Shown in pieces: positions 1 through 7,222 of a stretch of 12,088 nt of DNA. Origin of the DNA: Methanolinea sp. UBA473. Lineage in GTDB: Archaea; Halobacteriota; Methanomicrobia; Methanomicrobiales; Methanospirillaceae. Location of the stretch: positions 1-12,088 of the forward strand of contig DAEV01000035.1 of the NCBI GenBank assembly GCA_002509495.1, given 5' to 3'. The notes under the pieces were generated by a model. The model was not told the DNA's origin. It saw nothing but the letters and a program-made list of their open reading frames with translations, and searched no databases. Every line of letters begins with the position of its first letter. Positions within the stretch are counted from its first letter, which is position 1. A program made the position numbers and the translations under genes.

Positions 1-2
1 TT

Positions 3-860
3 GATAACGCCATCATCAATGCCGAGGTGCTCTCCACCATGAAGGAGTGGGCCCGGAGGTGGTTCCTCCTCTGGGGGCTCATCATCGCGGTGTTCGTGGT
101 CCGCGGTGTCCTTCCCTGGCGTATCGTCTGGATGTCCACCCCGTCCCTTGGTCCGGTAGGAGCCCTGACTGCGACCTTCAGCAGCGATCCCGCGGTGATT
201 GCAGCGATTGAAGAGTCGGCCCCGATGCTCCTGATGGGAGGAGGAACGTTTCTCCTGTTCCTGTTCTTACACTGGCTCTTCCTCGAGCCGAAGCATTTTG
301 GCCTGCGTGGGGAACGGTACATTGCCAGCAAGAGCGTCTGGTTTTTTGCCCTTGTCTCCATTCTCCTCTCGGTTCTTGTATGGGAAGCTCTCCAGGTAAA
401 CCCCATGATGGCGTTCGGAGCGGTGGTGGGATCTACAGCATTCTTTATTGTCCACGGTTTCCGCCAGAATGCCGAGGAACAGGAGAAGAAGATGATGGGT
501 GGAGACATGTCCGATATCAGCAAGATCTTCTACCTGGAAGTCATCGATGCCACCTTTTCTGTGGATGGAGTCCTCGGGGCATTCGCATTCACGCTTTCAG
601 TACCCTTAATCATCATCGGGAATGGGATCGGGGCATTCGTAGTCAGGGAGCTGACCGTACGGAACGTGGAGAATATCAAGAAATACCGATACCTGAAGAA
701 CGGTGCGATGTATTCCATCTTCTGCCTGGGGATCATAATGGTCCTTGACAGTTTCGGGTTCCATATCCCGAACTGGGTATCCCCGCTCATTACCTTTGGC
801 GTAGTAGGATTCTTCTTCTACAAATCCATCCGCTGGATCAAACTCAATGAAACGGACTAG
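3..860 (+). CDS. TerC-family / DUF475 integral membrane protein, 5' truncated by window edge
   Basis: The reading frame is open from the first complete codon, and the visible 285 residues begin with DNAIINAE. This matches the acidic transmembrane motif (S-F/L-D-N-A-x-x-N-A) of the first half of TerC/DUF475 proteins, so the true start lies upstream and I estimate some tens of residues are missing. The second half-repeat has the matching motif YLEVIDATFSVDGVLGAFA at about residues 177-195, followed by GNGIGAFVVRELT. Hydrophobic segments lie near 20-38, 74-92, 110-128, 137-152, 185-203, 236-250 and 256-272. A soluble loop (NAEEQEKKMMGGDMSD) separates the two halves, as is usual in DUF475. Known TerC relatives include manganese exporters and tellurium-resistance proteins, and the conserved acidic/Asn residues probably bind the cation. 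The substrate here is not shown by the sequence. Family assignment is firm and function is inferred. Confidence 0.85.
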   Translation, partial: DNAIINAEVLSTMKEWARRWFLLWGLIIAVFVVRGVLPWRIVWMSTPSLGPVGALTATFSSDPAVIAAIEESAPMLLMGGGTFLLFLFLHWLFLEPKHFGLRGERYIASKSVWFFALVSILLSVLVWEALQVNPMMAFGAVVGSTAFFIVHGFRQNAEEQEKKMMGGDMSDISKIFYLEVIDATFSVDGVLGAFAFTLSVPLIIIGNGIGAFVVRELTVRNVENIKKYRYLKNGAMYSIFCLGIIMVLDSFGFHIPNWVSPLITFGVVGFFFYKSIRWIKLNETD

Positions 861-872
861 ACCGGTGTCTAT

Positions 873-930
873 CCGATTCATCGGAGGCCGTTTCGGCTAT
901 TGATTGCCGATAAAAGTCCTCCTTTTTTTT
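873..930 (+). terminator. Tandem hairpins plus T-tract after the TerC-like gene
   Basis: Two small hairpins follow the stop codon: CCGA/TCGG with a TTCA loop (873-884) and GCCG/CGGC with a TTT loop (887-897). About 25 bases later comes an eight-T run at 923-930. T-runs are the main termination signal in archaea, so this likely ends the TerC-like transcript. The same AT-rich stretch (TTTTTTTTATTT, to 934) could also act as a weak TATA element for the gene at 1023. The rest of the 162-base gap shows nothing else I can name. Confidence 0.5.
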
Positions 931-1022
931 ATTTGCGGTAAATTTCCCGTGAATCATGGGATGCCCGGATCGACTTCCCCAATCCGCCATCTTCAATACC
1001 GAAGGTTTCCAACACCTATCTC

Positions 1023-1721
1023 ATGCCCCGGCCTTACGTCGTGGTGAATGTAGCCATGAGCTCCGACGGGAAGATCTCCACCCGTGAACGCCGCCAGGTG
1101 AAGATTTCGGGAAAGGAGGATTTTGCCCGAGTCGACCGGCTCAAAGCCGGGAGCGATGCCGTCATGGTTGGGATAGGGACCGTGCTGGCCGATGACCCCT
1201 CCCTCACCGTGAAGTCCCCTGACCTGATCGCCGAGAGGATTGCAAGGGGGCAGGCGGAGCATCCTGTCCGTATCATCGTGGACAGCGGTGCAAGAACCCC
1301 GCTCCAGGCATCCATCCTTCGGAAAGGGAAAGGTGAGAGGGTGATTGCCTGCACGGAAGGTGCGGATCCGGATCGGGTAAAAGCCCTATCCGAAGTTGCG
1401 AAGTTGATCGTGGCGGGGAGGGAACGGGTTGATCTGGATGCACTTCTCACTGAGTTGCACGTGATAGGAATCCGGAGGTTGATGGTGGAAGGGGGAGGAA
1501 CGCTGATCGGTGCGCTTTTTTCTGCGGATCTTGTGGATGAGTTCTCGTGCTACGTGGGGGATATGATCATCGGAGGCAGCGAGGCCCCTACTCCTGCGGA
1601 CGGTCCGGGTTTTGTCTCCGAGCAGGAATTCACCCGGCTCTCGCTCTTCTCGATCGAAAGGATGGACGGAGGGGTGCTCCTCCGGTGGATGGTGGAGCAT
1701 CCGGGGGACCCGGGGACCTGA
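1023..1721 (+). CDS. arfC: 2,5-diamino-6-(ribosylamino)-4(3H)-pyrimidinone 5'-phosphate reductase (archaeal RibD-C/RIB7 type)
   Basis: This 232-residue protein consists of one RibD C-terminal (dihydrofolate-reductase-like) domain, the usual length for the archaeal stand-alone reductase. It reduces the ribose side chain of the pyrimidine intermediate to ribityl using a nicotinamide cofactor, an early step shared by riboflavin and the deazaflavin F420, both essential to methanogens. Visible motifs are the N-terminal strand PYVVVNVAMSSDGKIS (4-19), GIGTVLADDPSLTV (50-63), which forms part of the cofactor and substrate site, and the nucleotide-binding VEGGGTLIGALF (155-166). There is no deaminase domain, unlike bacterial RibD. 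The ATG at 1023 directly opens the conserved N-terminus, so I keep it although no clear ribosome binding site precedes it. The stop codon is one base before the next gene's GTG, suggesting an operon. Confidence 0.92.
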   Translation: MPRPYVVVNVAMSSDGKISTRERRQVKISGKEDFARVDRLKAGSDAVMVGIGTVLADDPSLTVKSPDLIAERIARGQAEHPVRIIVDSGARTPLQASILRKGKGERVIACTEGADPDRVKALSEVAKLIVAGRERVDLDALLTELHVIGIRRLMVEGGGTLIGALFSADLVDEFSCYVGDMIIGGSEAPTPADGPGFVSEQEFTRLSLFSIERMDGGVLLRWMVEHPGDPGT

Positions 1722-1722
1722 T

Positions 1723-2961
1723 GTGGAGTTGCTGCCGATCTTGCCGGGTATCCCGGTCTTCGTACTTGCCATCGTATTTCTCCTGATCGCCGTCCGCCAG
1801 GTCGGAAGGTTCCGGATCCGGATCTGGCAGATCATGCTCGGGGGTGCGATAGCAGTCCTTCTCCTTGGCCAGATCTCGCTCCAGGAAGCAGCACATTCCA
1901 TCAACCCCGATGTGATGCTGTTCCTCTTCGGGATGTTCGCGATAGGCGTTGCCCTGGAAAGAAGCGGATACCTGGGGGAGATCTCGTCCCGTCTCTTTGC
2001 CAGGGCAAGGAACGGGCAGCATTACCTTTTCATCGTCATCCTCTCCATGGGCCTCCTGTCGGCTCTTCTCATGAACGATACTCTTGCAATTATCGGTACG
2101 CCTCTCGTTCTCTCCAGCTGCAGGAGGTTTCGGGTGCCCCAAAAGACCGCACTCCTTGCCCTCTGTTTTGCGGTGACGATCGGAAGCGTGATGAGTCCTA
2201 TCGGAAATCCGCAGAATCTTCTCATCGCAGAATACAGTCAGATGCAGCAACCGTTCCTGGTCTTTCTCATATACCTCGGAATACCCACCCTCATTAACCT
2301 CATGATTGCCTTCCTCTTCCTTCGGGCATTCTGCCCTGTGGGAACTCCGAAGGAGGATTCGGCAGATGTATCCGTCCCGGAAAAAAATGAGCCCCTTACC
2401 CTGCTCTGCCGTGTTTCCCTTGCGGTGGTCCTCTGCCTTGTAGGGGTGAGAGTGATCCTCGGCCCTGTCTTTCCGCTTACTGTCATCGCCCTGGCGGGCG
2501 CCGCACCGGTCCTGCTCCTCTCGAGGGAACGATTCGATGTCCTGAAGCGGGTCGACTGGCCGACCCTGGTGTTTTTTGCCTCGATGTTCGTTCTCATGCA
2601 GAGCGTGTACCAGTCCGGATTCTTCCAGTATGCCCTGGACATCTCCCTCGTGACCTCTGTGCCGGTGATCATGGCTGCGAGCATCACGGTGAGCCAGTTC
2701 ATCTCAAACGTCCCGTTTGTTGCACTCTTCCAGCCGCTTATCCTCGGCTCGGAGCTTCCAATCTCCGGGGTGATGGCGCTTGCTGCGGGGAGCACTATTG
2801 CAGGAAACCTCACCATCCTGGGCGCTGCGAGCAATGTGATCGTCATCCAGGGAGCGGAGCAACAGGGCCAGACTCTCACGTTCTGGGAGTTCTTCCGGAT
2901 TGGCCTTCCTCTGACCCTGGTGAACGGGATTGTCTATATCCTCTTCCTGACACTCTTTTAG
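1723..2961 (+). CDS. SLC13/ArsB-NhaD-type (ion transporter superfamily) permease
   Basis: From GTG 1723 the protein has 412 residues and about 10-11 hydrophobic segments. It shows the two inverted hairpin repeats of the ion transporter superfamily: MNDTLAIIGTPLVL (117-130) with SPIGNPQNLLIA (158-169) in the first half, and FISNVPFVALF (326-336) with AGNLTILGAASNVIVI (360-375) in the second. A charged loop at about 207-224 separates the halves. The open frame extends upstream to 1612, but that part (MSPSRNSPGSRSS...) overlaps arfC, is Ser/Arg-rich and not membrane-like. The GTG one base after the arfC stop is a better start, and TTG 1729 is an alternative. Relatives carry dicarboxylate, citrate, arsenite or sodium. 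The substrate here is not deducible, and the pairing with arfC is the only functional hint. Confidence 0.85.
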   Translation: MELLPILPGIPVFVLAIVFLLIAVRQVGRFRIRIWQIMLGGAIAVLLLGQISLQEAAHSINPDVMLFLFGMFAIGVALERSGYLGEISSRLFARARNGQHYLFIVILSMGLLSALLMNDTLAIIGTPLVLSSCRRFRVPQKTALLALCFAVTIGSVMSPIGNPQNLLIAEYSQMQQPFLVFLIYLGIPTLINLMIAFLFLRAFCPVGTPKEDSADVSVPEKNEPLTLLCRVSLAVVLCLVGVRVILGPVFPLTVIALAGAAPVLLLSRERFDVLKRVDWPTLVFFASMFVLMQSVYQSGFFQYALDISLVTSVPVIMAASITVSQFISNVPFVALFQPLILGSELPISGVMALAAGSTIAGNLTILGAASNVIVIQGAEQQGQTLTFWEFFRIGLPLTLVNGIVYILFLTLF

Positions 2962-3056
2962 CAGGAATCACGGATTAGAAACAGTCATAATCCTTATTGC
3001 GCTGGTGGGCGTTAGGGGTAGGTGAGCATGCATCGAATACTGCACAGAGGGATCTC

Positions 3057-5531
3057 ATGCCGGAAAAGGTCAAGAAACGAGCCGAACTGAAAATATCCGG
3101 AATGCATTGTGCCACCTGCGCACTGAACATCGAGAAATCCCTGTCCGGCCTTGGGGAGGTAGAGAACGCTTCCGTGAACTTCGGGACCGATACCGCACGG
3201 GTTGACTACGATCCCTCCCGCATCAATATTTCCGATCTCGAGCGGGTGATCAAGGAGGCGGGATATGAGGTGATCTTCGAACAGGCCACGCTGAAGGTCG
3301 GTGGAATGGTCTGCGCAACCTGTGTGGAGACCATCGAGACCGCGTTGAAGGAACTCCCGGGGGTGAAGAATGTCCGTGTGAACCTGGCAACGGAGAAGGC
3401 TTACGTGACCTACAACGCGTCCCTCACCACGCTTGACGACATGAGGAATGCCATCGAGGCAGCAGGATACCAGTACCTGGGACTCGCCGACCAGCTCTCC
3501 GCAGAGGCTGAAACAAGGGCGCGGGAAAGGGACCTGCGTGAAAAGTTTCAGCGTTTCGCGGTTGGATTCGCCGTGAGCATTCCCCTGTTTCTCGCAATGT
3601 ATCTGCCCCTTCCCATATCCATGCAGACCCTGTCCTACCTCTCGCTTCTGATCTCTGCACCTGTCTTTGCCTACGTGGCATATCCCATCTTCCGTGCAGC
3701 GAAGATGGCGCTTCATAACCGGACCCTGAACATGGATGTCATGTATGCCATGGGTACCGGGGTAGCCTTCGGGTCGAGCGTACTCGGGACCTTTGGGATC
3801 GTTCTCACCCACGACTTCATGTTTTACGATACCGCGGTCATGCTTGCCTCTTTCCTTATCCTGGGACGTTACCTGGAGATCAGGGCCAAGGGGAGGACAT
3901 CGGATGCGATCAAAGCCCTTGTCGGCCTCCGGCCGAGGACAGCCCTTGTGATCGGGGACGGCAGGGAAGAAGAGATTCCGATCGAAGACGTGATCGTAGG
4001 GGATCATGTGTTCGTGAAACCCGGAGGAAAGGTCCCGGTGGACGGAAAGGTTACTGCAGGAGAGAGCTATGTGGATGAATCGATGATCACAGGGGAACCC
4101 ACCCCTGTTTTTAAGTCGCCAGGGACCATGGTGGTGGGGGGAACCCTGAACACCAACGGCGTTCTGACCTTCCGGGCGGAAAAGGTCGGAAAAGATATGG
4201 TACTTTCACAGATCATCCGGCTCGTCGAAGATGCCCAGGCATCCCGCCCGCCGGTCCAGAGGATTGCCGATGTGGCAGTGAGTTATTTTATTCCGGTTGT
4301 CCTGGCGATCGCCCTCTTCTCCTTCCTCGTTTGGTACTTCCTCCTTGGATCCACCCTCCTTTTTGCCCTGACTGCTCTCGTCTCCATTCTCGTAGTAGCC
4401 TGCCCCTGTGCATTAGGCCTGGCTACCCCCACCGCGGTTACCGTGGGAATAGGCCGGGGTGCAGAGCTCGGGATCCTGGTCAAGAATGGGGAAGCCCTGG
4501 AAACGGCAGACCACCTCACCACTGTCATATTTGACAAGACAGGGACCCTTACCCGGGGGCGGCCGGGAGTGACGGATCTCATCCCCATGGGGATCGAGAG
4601 GCCAACCCTGCTCGGGATCGCTGCGGGAGTGGAGAGGAACTCCCAGCACCCGCTTGCCCGGGCCATCGTCCAGGCGGCAGAACAGGAGGGGGTTCCCTTA
4701 CAGGAGGCGGAAGGGTTTACCACATTCGGGGGGAAGGGGGTATCCGCCCGGGTCCTTGGTGAGAACGTGCTCGTAGGGAACCGAACCCTGCTGCAGGAAA
4801 TGGGGATCACTCCTGATGAACCTACGACCGGAACCGTCGAACACCTTGAACGCGACGGCAAGACCGTGGTTCTCGTCGCGGTAGGGGGGAGCCTGTCAGG
4901 AATCATCGCGGTGGCCGATACCGTGAAGGAGACCACCCCTGCCGCAGTGGGAATGCTTCGGGATATGGGGATGAAAGTTGCCATAATCACCGGGGATAAT
5001 CGCAGGACCGCAGACTCGATCGGCCGCAGCGTAGGGATCGATCGCGTCATCGCGGAGGTGCTGCCGGGGGACAAGGCAGAAGAGGTCGGCAGGCTTCAGC
5101 AATCTGGGGAGGTAGTCGCGTTCGTGGGAGATGGGATCAATGACGCACCTGCACTCGCCCGGGCGGATGTGGGAATCGCGGTGGGAAGCGGAACAGACGT
5201 GGCGATCGAGAGCGGGGAGATCGTACTGATCAGGGACGATCTCCTGGATGCCGTCGCGGCGATCCAGCTCTCCCGCAAGGTGATGTCCCGCATCCGCCAG
5301 AATATATTCTGGGCCTTCGCCTACAATAGCGCCCTTATACCTCTCGCCGCCGGAGTGTTCTATCCACTGACAGGTTACACTTTAAGGCCTGAACTGGCCG
5401 CACTTGCGATGGCGTTAAGCTCGGTGACCGTGATCTCCCTCTCTCTCATACTGAAAAGATATATACCTCCTGCAAAGAGAGAACAGGGAAGGAAGGTATC
5501 CCGATGGCAATCGATCCAATCTGCAAGATGA
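3057..5531 (+). CDS. copA: Cu+-type P1B ATPase (copper/silver exporter) with two N-terminal HMA domains
   Basis: This 824-residue protein is a full heavy-metal P-type ATPase that pumps monovalent copper (or silver) out of the cell using ATP. In order it has HMA domain 1 with GMHCATC (16-21+, Cys18 and Cys21), HMA domain 2 with GMVCATC (Cys86 and Cys89), transmembrane helices from about 165 to 295, the actuator TGE (345-347), the metal-site CPC (449-451), the phosphorylation motif DKTGTLT (Asp493), the nucleotide-domain HP (531-532), TGDN (645-648) and GDGINDAP (691-698). The last two helices carry YN (756-757) and MALSS (785-789), which mark the Cu+ subgroup. The ATG at 3057 is preceded by GAGGG (3047-3051). 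The frame opens earlier at TTG 2997, but those 20 residues look like leader sequence. The last 28 bases overlap the YHS gene. I see no clear TATA box or copper operator in the 95 bases upstream. Confidence 0.95.
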   Translation: MPEKVKKRAELKISGMHCATCALNIEKSLSGLGEVENASVNFGTDTARVDYDPSRINISDLERVIKEAGYEVIFEQATLKVGGMVCATCVETIETALKELPGVKNVRVNLATEKAYVTYNASLTTLDDMRNAIEAAGYQYLGLADQLSAEAETRARERDLREKFQRFAVGFAVSIPLFLAMYLPLPISMQTLSYLSLLISAPVFAYVAYPIFRAAKMALHNRTLNMDVMYAMGTGVAFGSSVLGTFGIVLTHDFMFYDTAVMLASFLILGRYLEIRAKGRTSDAIKALVGLRPRTALVIGDGREEEIPIEDVIVGDHVFVKPGGKVPVDGKVTAGESYVDESMITGEPTPVFKSPGTMVVGGTLNTNGVLTFRAEKVGKDMVLSQIIRLVEDAQASRPPVQRIADVAVSYFIPVVLAIALFSFLVWYFLLGSTLLFALTALVSILVVACPCALGLATPTAVTVGIGRGAELGILVKNGEALETADHLTTVIFDKTGTLTRGRPGVTDLIPMGIERPTLLGIAAGVERNSQHPLARAIVQAAEQEGVPLQEAEGFTTFGGKGVSARVLGENVLVGNRTLLQEMGITPDEPTTGTVEHLERDGKTVVLVAVGGSLSGIIAVADTVKETTPAAVGMLRDMGMKVAIITGDNRRTADSIGRSVGIDRVIAEVLPGDKAEEVGRLQQSGEVVAFVGDGINDAPALARADVGIAVGSGTDVAIESGEIVLIRDDLLDAVAAIQLSRKVMSRIRQNIFWAFAYNSALIPLAAGVFYPLTGYTLRPELAALAMALSSVTVISLSLILKRYIPPAKREQGRKVSRWQSIQSAR

Positions 5532-5647
5532 CGGTGGATGAGAAGACCGCACGGTGGAAGAGCGAGTATAGGGGAAAGACCTACTATTTCTGCGCTCCGG
5601 GATGCAAGAAAAAATTCGATTCGGATCCTGAGAAATACCTCGCATAG
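5504..5647 (+). CDS. YHS-domain small protein (47 aa), probable metal-binding partner of CopA
   Basis: A short frame of 47 residues starts at ATG 5504 inside the last 28 bases of copA, in a different frame, and stops at TAG 5645-5647. It begins MAIDPICKMTVDEKTA and continues to YYFCAPGCKKKFDSDPEKYLA, a whole YHS domain with nothing else. The likely metal ligands are Cys7, Cys30 and Cys34. A purine-rich ribosome binding site (GGAAGGAAGG, 5487-5496) sits 7 bases before the ATG within copA. YHS domains are often found fused to or beside copper ATPases, where they are thought to bind metal. Here the position, overlap and own ribosome binding site suggest translational coupling to copA and a role in copper delivery or buffering. 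The family call is strong and the exact role is inferred. Confidence 0.9.
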   Translation: MAIDPICKMTVDEKTARWKSEYRGKTYYFCAPGCKKKFDSDPEKYLA

Positions 5648-5675
5648 GTCCGAACGAGGAATCCTCAGGATGTCG

Positions 5676-5715
5676 CCGGGCAACAGAAGGGAATAACCCG
5701 GTTCGGCAGTTTTTT
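5676..5715 (+). terminator. Hairpin and T-run ending the copA-YHS transcript
   Basis: CCGGG (5676-5680) can pair with CCCGG (5697-5701) across a 16-base loop, and a six-T run follows at 5710-5715. This lies 28 bases after the YHS stop codon and probably ends the copA-YHS transcript. The remaining 58 bases before the next gene hold no clear TATA box. Confidence 0.5.
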
Positions 5716-5773
5716 CCCTTTCGAATGCACAGCATACCGGAAGGGTGGTTCGATTCTGAAATACTCCTGGCAG

Positions 5774-6493
5774 ATGAAGCTCGGGATTTTACTCCTGCTC
5801 TTCTCGTTCTTCGTATATTTCCTTAAATTCGTGATTCTTGGGGACCCTGAGAATACGTATTACTACGTGTTCAACGCCCTGGGGTTCCTGCCCATCAACG
5901 TGCTCCTCGTCACGCTCGTGTTAAACGAACTCTTAAGCGTGCGAGCCCGCAGGGAGCGAATGGAAAAGATGAATATGGTTATCGGCACGTTCTATTCCGA
6001 GGTGGGAACTGACCTGTTGAAGACTTTTGCCAGGGCGGATCCTCACATCTCGACCCTGGAGCATTCTCTCCTGATACAAGGGAACTGGAACGATCAGGAT
6101 TTCACCGGGGTGAGGAAGATAATGGAAGCATATTCTTTCCATGCCGATATGACCTGCCAGGGCTTTGAAGAGATGAGACCGTTTTTAAGAGCGAGACGGG
6201 ATTTTCTCCTCCGTCTCCTTGAAAATCCTGTCCTCCTCGAGCACCAGGCGTTCACGGAGGTCCTTTTGGCAGTCTTCCACCTTACGGAAGAGTTGGAGCA
6301 GCGGGAGTGCTTAACCGACCTCCCGGAGACCGATCATGGGCATCTGAAAGGGGACGTGGAAAGGATATACCGTCTCCTGACGCTGGAATGGCTCTCATAT
6401 ATGAAACACCTCCATTCTCACTACCCCTATCTGTTCTCACTGGCTATGCGGACAAATCCTTTTGACAGGGAAGCGAGGGTGATCGTTGAATAA
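5774..6493 (+). CDS. Uncharacterised membrane protein, two N-terminal helices plus conserved helical cytoplasmic domain
   Basis: I do not know a function for this 239-residue protein. Two hydrophobic segments lie at about 3-23 and 29-53, separated by a short loop (GDPENTYY). A basic stretch (RARRERMEK) follows, suggesting that the remaining 180 residues are cytoplasmic. That part is rich in predicted helix, with charged blocks such as RRDFLLRLLENPVLLEHQAFTEVLLAVFHLTEEL and the terminal block YPYLFSLAMRTNPFD. From memory, similar proteins with the LLENP...E and AMRTNPFD blocks occur in anaerobic bacteria and other methanogens, without an assigned role. ATG 5774 is the first start codon in the local open frame and begins the first helix directly. 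No strong ribosome binding site precedes it, so a leaderless or weakly initiated message is possible. It sits between the copper genes and ferritin, with its own terminator. Confidence 0.75.
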   Translation: MKLGILLLLFSFFVYFLKFVILGDPENTYYYVFNALGFLPINVLLVTLVLNELLSVRARRERMEKMNMVIGTFYSEVGTDLLKTFARADPHISTLEHSLLIQGNWNDQDFTGVRKIMEAYSFHADMTCQGFEEMRPFLRARRDFLLRLLENPVLLEHQAFTEVLLAVFHLTEELEQRECLTDLPETDHGHLKGDVERIYRLLTLEWLSYMKHLHSHYPYLFSLAMRTNPFDREARVIVE

Positions 6494-6520
6494 TCCGGCT
6501 CATCTCCAAGGGGCAACTCG

Positions 6521-6545
6521 CAGGATAGGGTATCCTGGATCTTTT
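6521..6545 (+). terminator. Perfect 7-bp hairpin followed by TCTTTT
   Basis: CAGGATA (6521-6527) and TATCCTG (6531-6537) form a perfect seven-pair stem with a GGG loop, starting 27 bases after the stop of the membrane-protein gene. A short T-run (6542-6545) follows. This is best read as a transcription terminator that separates this gene from ferritin. Confidence 0.5.
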
Positions 6546-6563
6546 CCGGTCGGAACGGTTTCC
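6544..6563. promoter_or_regulatory. Alternating TTCC-N4-GGAA-N4-TTCC motif upstream of ferritin
   Basis: TTCC (6544-6547), GGAA (6552-6555) and TTCC (6560-6563) alternate at an exact 8-base interval, giving two overlapping inverted repeats about 40 bases upstream of the ferritin palindrome. It could be a protein binding site or chance. The spacing (N4) does not fit the N6 spacing of the methanogen NrpR nitrogen operator. Confidence 0.2.
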
Positions 6564-6597
6564 CTGCGAGGATGAATATTCCGGTTGTTATGGGAAA

Positions 6598-6617
6598 GAA
6601 CAAAAACATTAATGTTC
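6598..6617. promoter_or_regulatory. Ferritin promoter palindrome, candidate operator
   Basis: AACATTAATGTT at 6605-6616 is a perfect 12-base palindrome. It is nested in a second inverted repeat, GAACA (6598-6602) and TGTTC (6613-6617). It lies 38 bases before the ferritin ATG, in the AT-rich stretch where a TATA box would be expected if transcription starts near 6635. A strong ribosome binding site, AAGGAGG (6640-6646), follows 8 bases before the ATG. A repressor sensing iron or redox state binding here would block the promoter, which would suit ferritin. The regulator is not identified. Confidence 0.45.
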
Positions 6618-6654
6618 GTCCGCTGGATACCTCCCTGATAAGGAGGAATATTAG

Positions 6655-7143
6655 ATGCTGAAAAAAAATATGGAAGATGCATTGAATAAACAACTGAATG
6701 CAGAACTGTTCTCCTCGTACCTGTACCTTTCGATGTCCGCGTATTTCGAGACTGTCCCTATGAAAGGATTTGCAAAGTGGCTCCGTCTTCAGGCCGAGGA
6801 AGAGCGTGCCCATGGGATGAAGTTCTTTGATTACATCATCGAGGCCGGAGGAACCGTGAAACTTGCCAGGATCGAGGCACCGAAAACTTCCTGGAAGTCC
6901 GCCGGCGAAGTCTTTGACCAGGTCTATGAGCATGAAAAGAAGGTGACGGGCATGATTCATGGACTCATGGATATGGCGATTAAGGAGGAGGATAATGCCA
7001 CCCAGAAATTCCTCTCCTGGTTCGTGAAAGAACAGGTGGAGGAAGAGGCCAACGCAAGCGAAATTCAGGCCCGGATCAAGATTATGAGAGATAGCATTGA
7101 CAATCTTTCCGAGCTGGATCATGAGCTTGGGAAGAGGAAATAA
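6655..7143 (+). CDS. ftn: Ferritin (non-heme, FtnA-like)
   Basis: This 162-residue protein is one ferritin four-helix-bundle subunit of normal length. Twenty-four subunits normally form a hollow shell that oxidises Fe2+ and stores it as a ferric mineral. The ferroxidase ligands are all in place with E. coli FtnA-like numbering: Glu17, Glu50, His53, Glu94 and Gln127, plus the third-site residues Glu49, Glu126, Glu129 and Glu130. The conserved block EEERAHGMKFFDYI (48-61) holds the Glu/His pair. No methionine is placed for heme binding in the way typical of bacterioferritin, so I call it a ferritin proper. ATG 6655 follows AAGGAGG at ideal spacing. In an anaerobic methanogen the role is likely both iron storage and removal of free iron during oxygen exposure. 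The promoter carries a palindrome, described separately. Confidence 0.95.
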   Translation: MLKKNMEDALNKQLNAELFSSYLYLSMSAYFETVPMKGFAKWLRLQAEEERAHGMKFFDYIIEAGGTVKLARIEAPKTSWKSAGEVFDQVYEHEKKVTGMIHGLMDMAIKEEDNATQKFLSWFVKEQVEEEANASEIQARIKIMRDSIDNLSELDHELGKRK

Positions 7144-7145
7144 CA

Positions 7146-7161
7146 CCTTCTTCTCTTTCTA
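7146..7161 (+). terminator. Pyrimidine-rich tract after ferritin
   Basis: A tract made only of C and T, apart from one A at each edge (CCTTCTTCTCTTTCT), directly follows the ferritin stop codon. No hairpin accompanies it. It may act as an archaeal T-rich termination site, but the signal is weak. The TTAAAA-containing stretch at 7165-7173 just after it is a possible TATA element for the DUF362 gene. Confidence 0.3.
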
Positions 7162-7222
7162 AAAGGTTAAAATCCAAGAACCTCCGGGAAACAAGGCTCC
7201 CCCCGAGTATGCAGCTCCTTTT

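Noticed and set aside
1612..1722. N-terminal extension of the transporter frame overlapping arfC by over 100 bases
   Set aside because: The extension is Ser/Arg-rich and unlike a membrane protein, while GTG 1723 directly follows the arfC stop and gives a normal length.
2997..3056. TTG start extending CopA by 20 residues
   Set aside because: ATG 3057 has a good ribosome binding site and begins just before the first HMA domain.
3012..4007. A 331-codon open frame on the minus strand inside copA
   Set aside because: It lies opposite strongly conserved CopA motifs, its translation is His/Gly/Cys-rich without domain features, and it is a typical antisense shadow of a GC-rich gene.
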